Source: Bagarius yarrelli (taxonomy: Eukaryota > Chordata > Actinopteri > Siluriformes > Sisoridae). Taken from it: 64,000 bases of DNA. The notes under the pieces were generated by a model that was not told the origin of the DNA, made no database searches, and saw only the letters and a list, made by a program, of their open reading frames with translations. A program made the position numbers and the translations under genes. Shown here piece by piece: positions 1 to 12,634 of the stretch; the first letter of the stretch is position 1; each line of letters begins with the position of its first letter. Location: NCBI GenBank assembly GCA_005784505.1, contig VCAZ01000092.1:829928-893927 (forward strand), written 5' to 3'.

Positions 1-146
1 AAAAATGGATTGAGGCGGGTTTTGGTTGGCACACACTGATGACATCAGATTGTTATGATTGGTTGATTGAAATGTTAATCCAGGATTAAGTATAAATATA
101 TTCAATTCATTGTGCAAGGTACGTGTACAGAGCCAATGAAATGCAT

Positions 147-345
147 TTTTTGCATATCCCATCTTAGTAAGTTGGGGTCAGAGCGCAGGGTCAGCTATGA
201 TACAGTGCCCCTGGAGCAGGAAGGGTTAAGGGTCTTGCTCAAGGACCCAACAGTGGTTGACTTGCCAGAGGTGGGGCTTGAACCCAGGTGTTTCTGGTCT
301 TCAGATTAACAACTCAGCACCTTAACCATTTGAGCCACCCTGTTA
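147..345 (-). mobile_element. tRNA-derived SINE, family B
   Basis: Read on the minus strand it has a tRNA-like head and a body containing ctgaccc and ccaacttactaagatggg. It shares this body with the copy at 18,926. Both differ from the commoner family A SINE. Confidence 0.6.
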
Positions 346-361
346 TGATGTTAATCTATTA

Positions 362-632
362 TCATTTAATCATCTTCTGTACCTGCTTATTTCCTAATTT
401 GGGGTCACAGGGATCTATCCCAGCCATCTCTGAAAGGGCAAGAGGAAGGAGGGGTACATTCTGGACAATTTAAAATGGGCAATTTATAGTCACCTATCAA
501 CCTAACATACATGTTTTTGGACTGTGGGCGGAAACCGAAATACCCAGAGTAAACCCACACAAGCACGGTGAGAACATACAAACTCCACACAGAAAGGCTC
601 CCAGCCGAGAGTTGAACCCGGGACCTTGTTGC
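362..632 (-). mobile_element. Mermaid-like SINE
   Basis: In reverse it carries the hallmark blocks of this family: a tRNA-like head, tttgcatgttctccctgtg, ctccggtttcctcccacagt, ccaaaaacatgtatgtta, a gggtgtcccc block and ccgaattagggaataagcgg. The Mermaid/Merlin name is from memory. Confidence 0.65.
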
Positions 633-869
633 CCCTCTACTATCATTTAAACACTAATTTCAGCAGTTTGTATATTACAGCCCTGTAAGATTACAAGACG
701 TAACATGATTTGGCCATAATTCTCTTGTTTGTATGGACTGCCAGTGTTTAAACTAAAATAAATTAGGAGTGCAGAGCACCGCTGTCTCTCGTCCCACATC
801 TCTCACTCTAATCTAATTTTTTCTTTCTTTCTTTCCTTTTCTCTTATTCAGAATCTAAGGGGCCCACCG

Positions 870-917
<48 letters not shown>
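870..917. repeat. (CT)n(CA)n microsatellite
   Basis: tctctctctc runs into about 18 CA units. Confidence 0.95.
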
Positions 918-2680
<1,763 letters not shown>

Positions 2681-2850
2681 TTACATTTACAGCACTTGCC
2701 AGACGTCCAGAGCGGCTTTTTATACAACTGAGCAATTGTGGGTTAAAAAGCCTTGCTCAGTTGTCCAGCAGTGCTAACGTGGTGGTGCTGGGAATCGAAC
2801 TAGATCTTTTATTTAGCAGTCCAACACACCAACCACTGAGCCACCACTTT
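2681..2850 (-). mobile_element. tRNA-derived SINE, family A
   Basis: In reverse it shows the family order: gtggctcagtggtt (box A), gttcgattcccagcaccacc (box B region), gggcccctgagcaaggccct, attgctcagttgtataaaag and a tail like aaatgctgtaaatgta. This copy has an internal loss in the tail. Confidence 0.65.
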
Positions 2851-3168
2851 CTACTTTTTTACTTTTTAAAGTATTATTATTTTTTTTTAAATTAAATATT
2901 AATTTAATATAAATCATTAGGATTAAACGAGAACAGAAACTACAATTAAAAACTGAACGTCACATCACATCGCAGATCAGACGCAGCAGACAAATCTAAT
3001 GTGAGATATTTATCAAATTATCAACAGCTAATTCAAAAGTAAAATTTGCATGTGCATTTATAAGCTAATAAAAAGTGAAGGAAATCCAGGAAAAGAGGAA
3101 ACTCCATGGAACATTCAGTCGATTAACAAGTGGGAAAATTTCCTCATCGTCACAACCTTATTGTGAAT

Positions 3169-3361
3169 CATTTACATTTAAAGCATTTGGCAGACGCCTT
3201 TATCCAGGGCGACTTAAATTTATCTCTTTTTTATACAACCGAGCAATTGGGGGATTAAGGGCCTTGCTTAGGGGCCCAACAGTGGCAACCTGGTGGTGCT
3301 GGGAATTGAACCCTGATCTTCTAGGTAGCAGTCCAACACCTTAACCACTGCACAATCACTT
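3169..3361 (-). mobile_element. SINE family A
   Basis: This reverse copy runs from atttacatttaaagcatttgg to the box A end near cactgcacaatcactt. It ends 60 bp before the hAT element at 3421. Confidence 0.7.
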
Positions 3362-3420
3362 GTCAGAATCAGTCTTTTGTGTACACAAGTTCAGCTACTG
3401 AAAATGTCTACCTTTTATTC

Positions 3421-4125
3421 TAGGGGTGTGACGAGATCTCGTCATGTAGCTTGTGATATCCGACTGATCTCTTAAGAATGTAACGGATACCCCGGCCACA
3501 TTAAATAGAAGAGACCCCCGGCCACATTAAAATCGTTTGTGTGGTAACATTTTCGTTGCTTTTCTGGTGGAAATAAGAAACAGAGAAAGAATGATAAACA
3601 AGACAAAGACAATATGCAACCATTGTAAGAAATTAATAGCATACACCTCTGCTAATACGATCTGCATCACTATTGTAACAGACAGTGCACGTAATATGGA
3701 TGTGGCTGTGCGCAAGGCAGGATTTGAGTCGCAAATAAACCTCGCTACACTGGCTGGACTTGGTGTTGCATGTGTCACTCGTTTGCTCAGCCGGGTGAGA
3801 CGTATGGCTGTTTTTTTTACCCACTGGAGTTCAACAGTTGTCGCGGTATTGACGTCCAAGCAGAAGCTGCCACAACTGCCACCACACAAATTAACAAACG
3901 TGGCAAAAAAAAAAAGTTTCTGGCAAAACATTTTGCACAGTGATTATATGTTGTTAATTACTGCAAATAATTCATTAAAATTGAAGCTTAATTTCATGAA
4001 GTACAAGTTGAATTCAAGTTGATTTCAAAAAGTGTTTTTCAGTTGAATAAATGACTATTTCCTGTATTTCACCCTGTCTCGTTTCTCATCTCGTCTCATG
4101 GAATAAGTGTCTCAACACACCCCTA
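3421..4125 (+). mobile_element. internally deleted hAT DNA transposon
   Basis: Its ends are inverted: taggggtgtgacgagatctc at the left and ctcaacacacccc ta at the right, with tctcgt blocks near both. The flanking octamers ttttattc and tttaatac agree at 6 of 8 bases, as for a decayed hAT duplication. The interior keeps a fused transposase remnant. Confidence 0.65.
3537..4022 (+). pseudogene. hAT transposase remnant, BED finger fused to catalytic-domain fragments
   Basis: The frame stays open for 161 codons. ICNHCKKLIAYTSANT is the first half of a BED zinc finger, with a Cys-x2-Cys pair but no second His pair. ITIVTDSARNMDVAVRKAGF resembles the hAT catalytic-core segment of ZBED-type transposases, and TRLLSRVRRMAVFF to KSKQKL-like sequence follows. 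Large parts are missing between them, including most of the core and the dimerisation domain, so no active enzyme is expected. It reads as a deletion derivative. I do not know whether it is expressed. Confidence 0.6.
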
Positions 4126-4556
4126 TTTAATACACATTAAATTATTTACCCACAGCATTCTTTTTAAGAACTGTGCACATCTCAACAAGAAAACAACAAC
4201 AACTGTATTTACCCTAGTGCGTGCTTAAAGGGGCTTTATATTACCCAGGCCAATGGTATCGGGTCATTAAACAGGTAATGTATCTCCTAGCATTCCTACT
4301 AGTTTCAAATGAATGCCTGGGCACTTTCTTCAGTCTTCATCGATAAATCAGTCTTCCCTTCTTTTTCTTTCTTTCACACACACCCAAACGTGCAATGTCT
4401 CCCTCAGCATTTCTGTCGGTTTCACTCTTGGTCTCTGTTTCACACACTCACATATCTGTCACTGGTGATTCAACACATGGGGATACTGTCAGTCACAACA
4501 TGACTAAGAAAAAGGGAAAAAAATGAAGCTGTATGTGTGTGTAAGAGAGTGAGAGA

Positions 4557-4595
<39 letters not shown>

Positions 4596-5406
4596 ATGAT
4601 GATGAGAACAATCAGTAAAAAAACCACAGCATTGTGAGGCTTTACAGGGCAGGTCTGTGCACGTTCCACATGACATTAGCAAAAAATTGCCTCATTTCTT
4701 CCAGCACACACTCAGGTTCTATGTGGCAACACAACAGAGGCTTCTTTTTATTGGGCTAGTTTGCGGTGTGTTACAGGGAGCACTGATCAATGAACTGGAT
4801 ACACACCAGGCAGGAAGGCGGTAATCTTTTCAAAGAAGTGATGAGTGCAGACTCTGAGTTGGCTTAATTTAATTGGAGTAGAAATTCTAAGTGAAGTGGC
4901 CAGTAGAACATATTAAGCAGAGAGCAAACCACCCTCAGCCTCATCCCCACCCTCTGAATCTACTGTATGAATGAATTCAAGGTGTAGTGTAGTAGATTTA
5001 CACTAAATTGTCACCACATAAGGGACAGTTTGTGTGTTCAGAAGTGGTAATATGTTTATTCTTTGGCAGAATTAGTTTTATTTCCTAACTTCCTCTTTGG
5101 CTCCTTGTCCATATCTGGACCCTTTGGAACTCTCAGTACCTAGGCGCTCTTTATGGTACCAATTGATCTAGTGGATATACCAGATTTATAATCACATTCT
5201 TATGCCTGTTATTAATCATTTTACAGATTAGCATCTAAAACAAATGAACTGAAGGGCCATATATATTAGGGGTGGAAATCTCAAGGCACCTCATGATTCT
5301 GATTCAAAGACTCGCAATGTGATTCTAAAACTATTATTGATGCATCTTTTGTTTTAACACAGATTTTCTTTGTATCTGTATCTGTAATGGCTCATAATAC
5401 ATTCTT
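4126..5406. other. no gene seen
   Basis: Unremarkable sequence. A stretch from 5262 (aggggtggaaatctcaag) may be the left end of another hAT-like element, but no right end was found. Confidence 0.5.
4540..4592. repeat. (GA)n microsatellite
   Basis: Gagaga is nearly uninterrupted for about 45 bp. Confidence 0.95.
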
Positions 5407-5712
5407 TCATTCATCTTTTATACCTGCTTATTCCCTAATTCGGGGTCACAGGGATCTGCTGGAGTCTATCCCAGCTGTCTTTGAAAGGCAGTAGGGGGAC
5501 ACCATGGACAGGATGCCAGTCTATCACAGGGCCACACACACACTCACACTCACTCTTATGAACAATTAACATTCACCAATCAATCTAACATACATGTTTT
5601 TGGACTGTGGGAGGAAACCGGAGAACCCGGAGTAAACCCACGCAAGCACAGGGAGAACATGTAAACTCCACATAGAATGACCCCTGCCCGGGAATCGAAC
5701 CTGAGACCTTCT
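5407..5712 (-). mobile_element. Mermaid-like SINE
   Basis: This is a nearly full copy in reverse, from cttattccctaattcggggt to ggaatcgaacctgagacctt. Confidence 0.7.
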
Positions 5713-6072
5713 TAGCACATAAAACACTGTTTTTTTCCTTTACATTATCGATTTATTGTATTGTATTTAATTATGATTATTATTTGTGTATTATATTTTA
5801 TACAGATAAAAATCACCCAAATCAGTCTAAAATAATGCATTCTTTTTAAATAGAGCTATTTAAGTCATCTGCTGACTTTTTTTTTTAAATCGCAGAAAAA
5901 CTAAATATCGCAATGTCAGGTTTTTTTTTGTTTCATATCGTCTTTAATTCAGACACTTAATATCTAAGTATAATTTGAAAATATAATGATTTTCCAGCTC
6001 CAAATTACAGAAATGTCAGTGTTTACAAATTACGCAATACAAGCTAGTCTCTATATCTAAAATAAATGTTTA

Positions 6073-6272
6073 AGCAGGGCCGCTGATAAGATTGGGAAAG
6101 TTAGAATGATTCTAAAGACCCACACACTTTGGGGGCCCTAGAGATCGGTTTTATTAGTGGTAACAGTACAAGCAGTAATATATTTGGTGCAGAATGGGTG
6201 TGGTAGAGGGTCCAACTTTCTTTTCTTTTATAGGTCCCAAAATTGCTAGCGGTGTCCCTAAAAATGCGCTTT
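6073..6272. mobile_element. short inverted-repeat element, copy 1
   Basis: It begins agggccgctgataag and ends aattgctagcggtgtccct, whose inverted ends are related. The body aligns with the split copy at 6585-7313 (gaaagttag, tttattagtggtaacagta, gggtccaactttcttt). Confidence 0.55.
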
Positions 6273-6635
6273 CCGCAGTCTCACCACTTTAGGACTTCAG
6301 GAAAGGGTTTTTTTTGTGCATGTGAATAAATAAATAGTATTTGCATGATTTCCAAAGGTGCTTTTCCCAATTATTTTTTTTCTTAAAGGATGGGACACAT
6401 GCTGTTTTTGTGAAAAACCCTGAAATAGTCAAATAATCAAAAACAATTTAAATAATGGTTTTTTTAAAAATATTAAATACTATAAAGGTGATATTAAAAT
6501 GTTATTTGAGAAAGTGAAAATTCATGACTGGAATGACTATTTTCCGTAGATATACACTAACACACTGAGTTCTCATGCAGGCACTGTTAAGGGGGGAAAG
6601 TTAGGACGATTACACTTTGGTGACCCCCAGACATC

Positions 6636-7174
6636 GGGCTGCACAATATATCAAAATGATCGAAATATCACAAATGTGCATATCGCAATGTTTTAAGCGA
6701 TTTATTACTTCAAATAATGATGTATGGTTAAAGTTGTAGGTTGATGTGTATAGTAAACTATCTGGAACGTGGATGTTAATTGGGTTTTGAGTGGACCTTG
6801 AAGCTAATCTTGATAAGATGGTTTAAAAATGTAAATGTTGTTATTTTGCCACATATACTCTACAACACAATAAAATTGTTTCTTCAAGTCTTCCTCAAGG
6901 ACCCAACAGTGGCAGACTGGCAGCGGTAGGGCTTAAACCCAGATCTTTCTGGTCTTTCAAATCAACAACTTAGCAGCATTTTGGACTTTAAATAGTTGAC
7001 CACATACAGAACATGTAAATCTCGAGACGAATCACAACAAATCTTTACACTCGCCTCAAAACCAAACACAGTTTGTATCAGCTGTGCAGACAATTGTTTT
7101 AAATATTGTATCACACTGAATATCGCATTATTTAACATGCTATCGCATTTTTTTTTTTAAATTTTGTGCAGCCC
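6636..7174. mobile_element. hAT-like inverted-repeat element inside another element
   Basis: Its termini are gggctgcacaatatatc and, inverted, gggctgcacaaaat. The flanks cccagacatc and cccaaagatc match 8 of 10 bases. It contains a SINE family B fragment. Confidence 0.65.
6885..6975 (-). mobile_element. SINE family B fragment
   Basis: The fragment carries tcaaggacccaacagtggcag through a tRNA-like box B region and matches 230-330. It sits inside the inverted-repeat element at 6636-7174. Confidence 0.5.
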
Positions 7175-7954
7175 TACCCAAAGATCCGTTTTATTACTTG
7201 TAACAGTACTATTAGTAATATAATAGTATGTATGGTGCGGAAAAAGGCTGTGGAAGAGAGCCCGACCTTATATTCTTTCATAGGGCCCAAAATTGCTAGC
7301 AGCGGCCCTGAGTATAAGTGTGTGATGTAATGATTTACTAAAAAAATAGCAAATATAATCATAGATTCATCCACCATTTTGAATGCAACAAGCTGTAATA
7401 TTTTTCAGTGGGAAACATAAATCTCTTGTTTGTTTGTTTCACTCGTGTAATTGTATAAAGATAAGAGCCGTGTGATGGTGTTGGGAGAGGCAACAAATCC
7501 TCTAAGCTCTTAATCTCTGGCTGGGGGGATGGCAGGATCACTGAGCTTTGTTTACCATGGACGCTCGGTGGTGCACATATCTGCCCTGATCACGCCAGGG
7601 ACAAACAACAACAATGGATGCTTTTTTTCTAATTCGGGGGCTGTGGTTCTCTAGGGAGTTGAGAAAATGTGTGTGCACCCAAAAGTGGGAGTGGACTTTG
7701 TGGCCCAGCTGGTTAATGAGACGCCTGCCATTTCCACCCTTTTTCTTTACAGACAGATCTTTGGGTTAGTGGGGGTTCCTATTGTAAGTCAGTAATGAGG
7801 GGACGGGGCGTCTACTCTGACAGTCTGAGAGGTTTGGAAAGTGGGCAGCTGGTACAGTTTTTGAACATTCAGCACAACTCACTGATGCTAGACTCTCATG
7901 TCTCATTGTAACTACAGTTTCTCCAACAATGAAATATCCATCCATCCATCCATC

Positions 7955-8094
7955 CATCCATCTATTGTCTATACCCGCTTATTCCTAATCAGGGTCCCAG
8001 GGATCTGCTGGAGTCAATCACAGCTGTCATTGGGTGAAAGACAGGGGTCACCCTGGACAGGTAGCTAGTTCATAACAGGGCCACATACAAACAA

Positions 8095-8128
<34 letters not shown>

Positions 8129-8275
8129 ACACTCACTCCTATGGGCAATTTAGAATTACCAATCAATTTAACATACATGTTTTTGGACTGTGGGAGGAAA
8201 CCAGAGAACCTGGAGTAAACCCACGCAAGCACAGGGTGAACATGCAAACTCCACACAGAAAGACCCCTGTGACAC
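7955..8275 (-). mobile_element. Mermaid-like SINE with expanded CA run
   Basis: It is a reverse copy whose internal cacacac block has grown to about 30 bp (8,097-8,127). A short (ATCC)n run precedes it at 7,938. Confidence 0.65.
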
Positions 8276-8354
8276 TAAAATATTTACAGTTTAAAAAAAA
8301 AAATGTATGTTAGAGATAATAATAATAGTAACAATAAAAATAACAACAAAAAAG

Positions 8355-8405
8355 TATGTATACTAAACCTTTGTTTTTAATAAAAACAAAGGTTTAGTAT
8401 ACATA
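8355..8405. repeat. perfect 25-bp inverted repeat with one-base centre
   Basis: The arms are 8355-8379 and 8381-8405, containing tatactaaacctttg and its exact complement, around A8380. It would make a 25-bp hairpin with nearly no loop. Confidence 0.9.
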
Positions 8406-8445
8406 TGATATGGTGCACCTATAAAAAAATAAAAATAATATAACG

Positions 8446-8565
8446 CACAAGTTGATTCCGGCTCAGGTCCCCTCCCGTCCCACCCCTCTCACTCTATCTC
8501 CCCAATTTCATCCCTCTGTCCTATCATTAAAGGCAGAAAATGCCCAAAACATATCTTTAAAAAAA
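8446..8565 (+). mobile_element. SINE-like repeat, family D
   Basis: It shares gattccggctcaggtcc, cctcccgtcccacccctctc and a tail near tcattaaaggcagaaaatgcc with the reverse copy at 62,737. gttgattcc resembles box B. Confidence 0.45.
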
Positions 8566-8959
8566 AGTATTTATTGAATTTTCTCTAAAAAACAAATATA
8601 TGTAAATACAATTAAGAGAACTAGAAAAAATGTATATAAATGCTAATACACACACTTACACAGACACACACACACATACACACAGTCACTTAATATAAAT
8701 CGATCGTTATAGCAGCACCTAAAGACGAAAAAACATTTAATGCTATTTTGCACAATAATCTTTGGTGCAATCACTTACGTATCTGTACGTATCTGCACAT
8801 AATCTGGTGAGCGTTATTAAATGTACCTTTACAGCGTGTTTTGTTCTCGTATTATCCATTTTTGCGCTGTCTGGAGTAATGTTTGTATTGTTCCTTGCGC
8901 TGTTTGTCCTGCAGTGTTTGCACCAGGTTGCACACAGGCACTTTATGTTGCTAAAACAC

Positions 8960-9750
8960 ATAGGCCGCATTTAACACTGCACGTATAAAGTGACCCAATT
9001 CTGATTTTATTTCCTCCACAATAGCACGGATACGACAGATGACCATGTAAGCAGACCAAAAGCACATACATCCTGATATTTTCAGATCGGATTCAGGTCT
9101 CATTCGTATGTGGTTCTAAATCGGATACGAATCAAATACGTGCATTAGCGTGTGCAGTTTTGATATTTATTAATTTTGTTTACTGTAACAAATGTTTGAG
9201 GCCCAGATCAGAGGCAGAGGCACTTTTAACAATCCACAGTTAAAGTTCTGATCGGAAACACACACACACACGGCTCTTATTCTCTTTTTCACGGCGGTTC
9301 TCCACATAGAGAAAGCATTGTTTTTCAGAGCTTTAAATATGATGCGAAAGCAACATATTGAATAATCATTTCATTTTGGTCCATTACGTTTATTGCGCTG
9401 TTTTTAACTTCCTGTTCCGGTCAGTACGTCCACCTTGGGTTGTTTTACCGCGTATAGTGCGGATACGGGTCAATTTAAAAGTGGGAAGTGGGAAGTGGTG
9501 GCTCAGTGGTTAAAGTGTTGGACTGATACCAGAAAGACTGGGGTTCGATTCCCAGCTCCACCAACCCACCACTGTGGGCCCCTGAGCAAGGCCCTTAACC
9601 CCGAATTGCTCAGTTGTATAAGTGAGATAAATGTAAGTTGCTCTGGATAAGAATGTCTACCAAATACTGTAAATGTAAAAGATAATATAAGCAGGTAATA
9701 TAAAAAAATAATTGGAATTGGCATTAAGACCTGCAGTGTAAATGCAACAT
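8960..9750. mobile_element. DNA element Y, copy 1
   Basis: It begins taggccgcatttaacactgc and ends ttaagacctgcagtgtaaat, roughly inverted ends. The interior (gacagatgaccatgt, ggtcagtacgtc, gtttttaacttcc) matches 41,962-42,522. SINE family A interrupts it at 9490. Confidence 0.6.
9490..9678 (+). mobile_element. SINE family A inserted in a DNA element
   Basis: It is full length, with gtggctcagtggttaaagtg, ggggttcgattcccagctcc and tctggataagaatgtctacc. It interrupts the element at 8960-9750, and a short taaaag flanks both ends. Confidence 0.75.
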
Positions 9751-9754
9751 TATT

Positions 9755-9859
9755 CGTTTACGGCATTTGGTAGACGTCCTTATCCAGAGCGACTTACATT
9801 TATCTCTTATCGCTGGGAATTGAACCCTGGTTCAACATTTTAACCACTAAGCCACCACT
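9755..9859 (-). mobile_element. SINE family A, internally deleted
   Basis: It has the tail and the tRNA-like head in reverse but lacks the middle block with gggcccctgagcaagg. Confidence 0.6.
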
Positions 9860-10919
9860 AGTCCTTTAGCTCTGTCGTTCTTCTGTTAAGTAGATCTTTG
9901 ATCTTTTGTGTAGCATCATAATCCTGGAGAAACGTTGTTTCGGGTTTTTTTTTTATAAAGCCGGCCTATAAGTCTGGAGTAGATTCTAAAACTTTCAACA
10001 AATAGATCAGCAAGGTCAAAAATGTAAATAACAATGATGATATATTTTACTTCATAAGCCTTAATCATATTCCAGCACCCTTCCAAAGAACCAACAGACT
10101 TTTCTGTGAAATATGAAACATCAGGTTACACCTTCATAGTCATAGGCCGGTTTAATTAACACCGTAAATGGATAGCTCTTGTTGTGTTAATTACAGCTCC
10201 CTGATCCAGTTGGATCCTGTCCTTTGCTGTAAGGAACTCGTCCAGATGGTGGACTGCTAACCAGAGCTCTGGGTTCTCTAAGGGATCTTTTTCAGCCTCC
10301 AACACCGTTTTACATAACACTGTAGTTCAGATGGCAATCTGTGCCAAGAACAAAGACACACAAAGCAACCTGACCAGCTGTCACATCTACACTGATAGAT
10401 GAGCAGTGATCCCAAGATACAGCTTCATCATTACTGATATAGGAGTAAGTCACAAAACTGACCTCGGGTCAGTGTAAAAAAAAATACCTTCCTATTTAAA
10501 ATGAAGACAGATGGTTGGAATCAGACCACCTCAGTGTGGAACAGAAGGAAAGAAGCCACTTCCAGCAGTACGTCAGGGCAGAGCAGCCAATTTGAACATT
10601 CTTGTTTATATAGTATGTGTTATCCAGTGTGGTTTGTATCATTTTAAGTTTAACGTTAAAAGTCACCTTTAATTTAAGGGAACAAATTGTGGAAATTAAA
10701 GCAGGACAGTCTAAAAGACAGAATGAACTGATGCAGGACTGTTTCACAATTTGTTTGAATGCTTAAGTGTGTGAAAAGTCTTAATTTCCACTGCAGATGA
10801 AGAAGTATTAAACCATTTACATAATAATATTTTAAGTGTAGTTCAGGGATTCACTGGGTTTCATAATGACTTTTAGTTTATTCCTGTTAAGTTTACTGTC
10901 CATTCATGTGCTCTCTATC
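9860..10919. other. no gene seen
   Basis: Single-copy-looking DNA. No open frame resembles a known exon. Confidence 0.55.
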
Positions 10920-11690
10920 ATCCATACATTCATTCATTCATCCCTGTATCCATCCATCCATCCATCCATCCATCCATCAACCTGTGTATCCATCCATCAA
11001 CCTATCCATCCGCCAACATGTCCATCCGTCAACACATCCATTCATCCATCTATCCATCCGCCAACATATCCATTCATTCATCCATCTATCCATCCGTCCA
11101 TCCATCAACCTATCCATCCGCCAACATGTCCATCCGCCAACACATCCATTCATCCATCTATCCATCCGCCAACATATCCATTCATTCATCCATCTATCCA
11201 TCCATCCATCCACCAACCTATCCATCCGCCAACATGTCCATCCACCAACACATCTATTCATCCATCCGGCCATCCGCCAACATATCCATTCATCCATCCA
11301 TCTATCCATCCATCAACCTGTGTATCCATCCATCCATCCATCTATCCATCCATCTATCCATCCATCCATCCATCCATCCATCCATCCATCTATCCACCAT
11401 CCATCCATCAACCTATCCATCCACCAACATGTCCATCCACCAACACATCCATTCATCCATCTGTCCATCCGCCAACATATCCATTCATCCATCCATCTAT
11501 CCATCCATCCAGCCATCCATCCATCCATCCACCAACCTATCCATCCACCATCCATCCATTTATCCACCAACCCATTCATCCATCCATCCATCCATCCATC
11601 CATCCATCCATCCATCTATTTATCCACCAACCTACCAATTCATCCATCCATCCACCAACCTATCCTTCTATCCACCAATCAATCCTACCA
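10920..11690. repeat. ATCC array with 108-bp higher-order unit
   Basis: Tetranucleotide ATCC with interspersed caacc words. caacctatcc recurs at 10998, 11106 and 11214, exactly 108 bp apart, then less regularly. Long open frames here (IHPS repeats) are artefacts of the period. Confidence 0.9.
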
Positions 11691-12634
11691 CCTGACCTGC
11701 CTATTGATCAATACAGTTAGACTGCAACATCAATAGTCAAACGGTACAGTCACGATTTTCCAGTCTTAATAGTACAGACATTTATCTTGTTCTTTTGTTG
11801 ACATACAGCAAAATTTAACAGCCAAATTCAGGTGCCGTGTCTAAAACACACACTTTTGTATCTTATCTTTTTCTATTTTTTGTTTTTTTAAGAAACACAA
11901 GAGAAACCTGTTGTATAAGAGAAAGCTGCGTAACGGTTTGAGTAAAGCTCTTTGCATACTGTAGTCCTAACATTTCATATCCGCTTTTTTTGTATTCCTT
12001 ATCCTAAAAATTCATCAGGGATTAAAAATTTTATTCAGTATGTCAGTGACTCTGTTAGTGATACCGGGGTCACATATTAAAACGGAAAAACGTCAGTTGT
12101 GAACCAATCCTGAACAGAGACTGGCAGTATGATTAAGGTATAAACACACACCAAACTGCGAATGTGAGAAACTAAAACCTAATTTTGTTTTAACACGGAG
12201 GAAATGTGAGGTTGTATTTATTTAACATGCAAATTTTTTAGATAAAAATTTTGGAAAATTTTCAGAAAAGAGGCTTTCAACATAGTACAACATCTTACAG
12301 CAGTGTAAAACCAGTACCATTTGAGACTTGGTAGTTACTTCCACTGCAGTTCCCAATTAATACAAGAACCTGAAAGTGCTTGTTAGTGTAGTATTTACTG
12401 TATGTGAGCACTGCAGTGAAAGTAGTGACCAATTCTCTGTTGATGCCATGACACCTGACAACTACCCCGTTGCCTGTTCAGGACAACAGGATCCAGCTGA
12501 AAACACACAATCAGTATACATGCTACCTCTTTAAAAATAATTTTTGCTTCTGTTTTAAGATGGTCCACATTTTGCATTGAATTGTTTTGTCATGTCACAC
12601 ACTACAGTGGTATTTAGCGGCAATAAAAGTAGAC
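11691..12634. other. no gene seen
   Basis: Single-copy-looking DNA between the ATCC array and hAT-like element Z. Confidence 0.55.

Larger units (their letters stand above)
6585..7313. mobile_element. short inverted-repeat element, copy 2, split by an insertion
   Basis: The left piece (6585-6635) and the right piece (7175-7313, ending ttgctagcagcggccctga) are parts of the same element as 6073-6272. A 539-bp element separates them. Confidence 0.6.

Noticed and set aside
9490..9560. tRNA-like heads of the SINEs as real tRNA genes
   Set aside because: They have box A and B words but no foldable cloverleaf, and they are followed each time by the same SINE body.
10866..11736. Long open frames of about 280 codons on both strands with IHPS or WMDG repeats
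   Set aside because: They are translations of the ATCC tetranucleotide array, open in several frames at once, with no domain.
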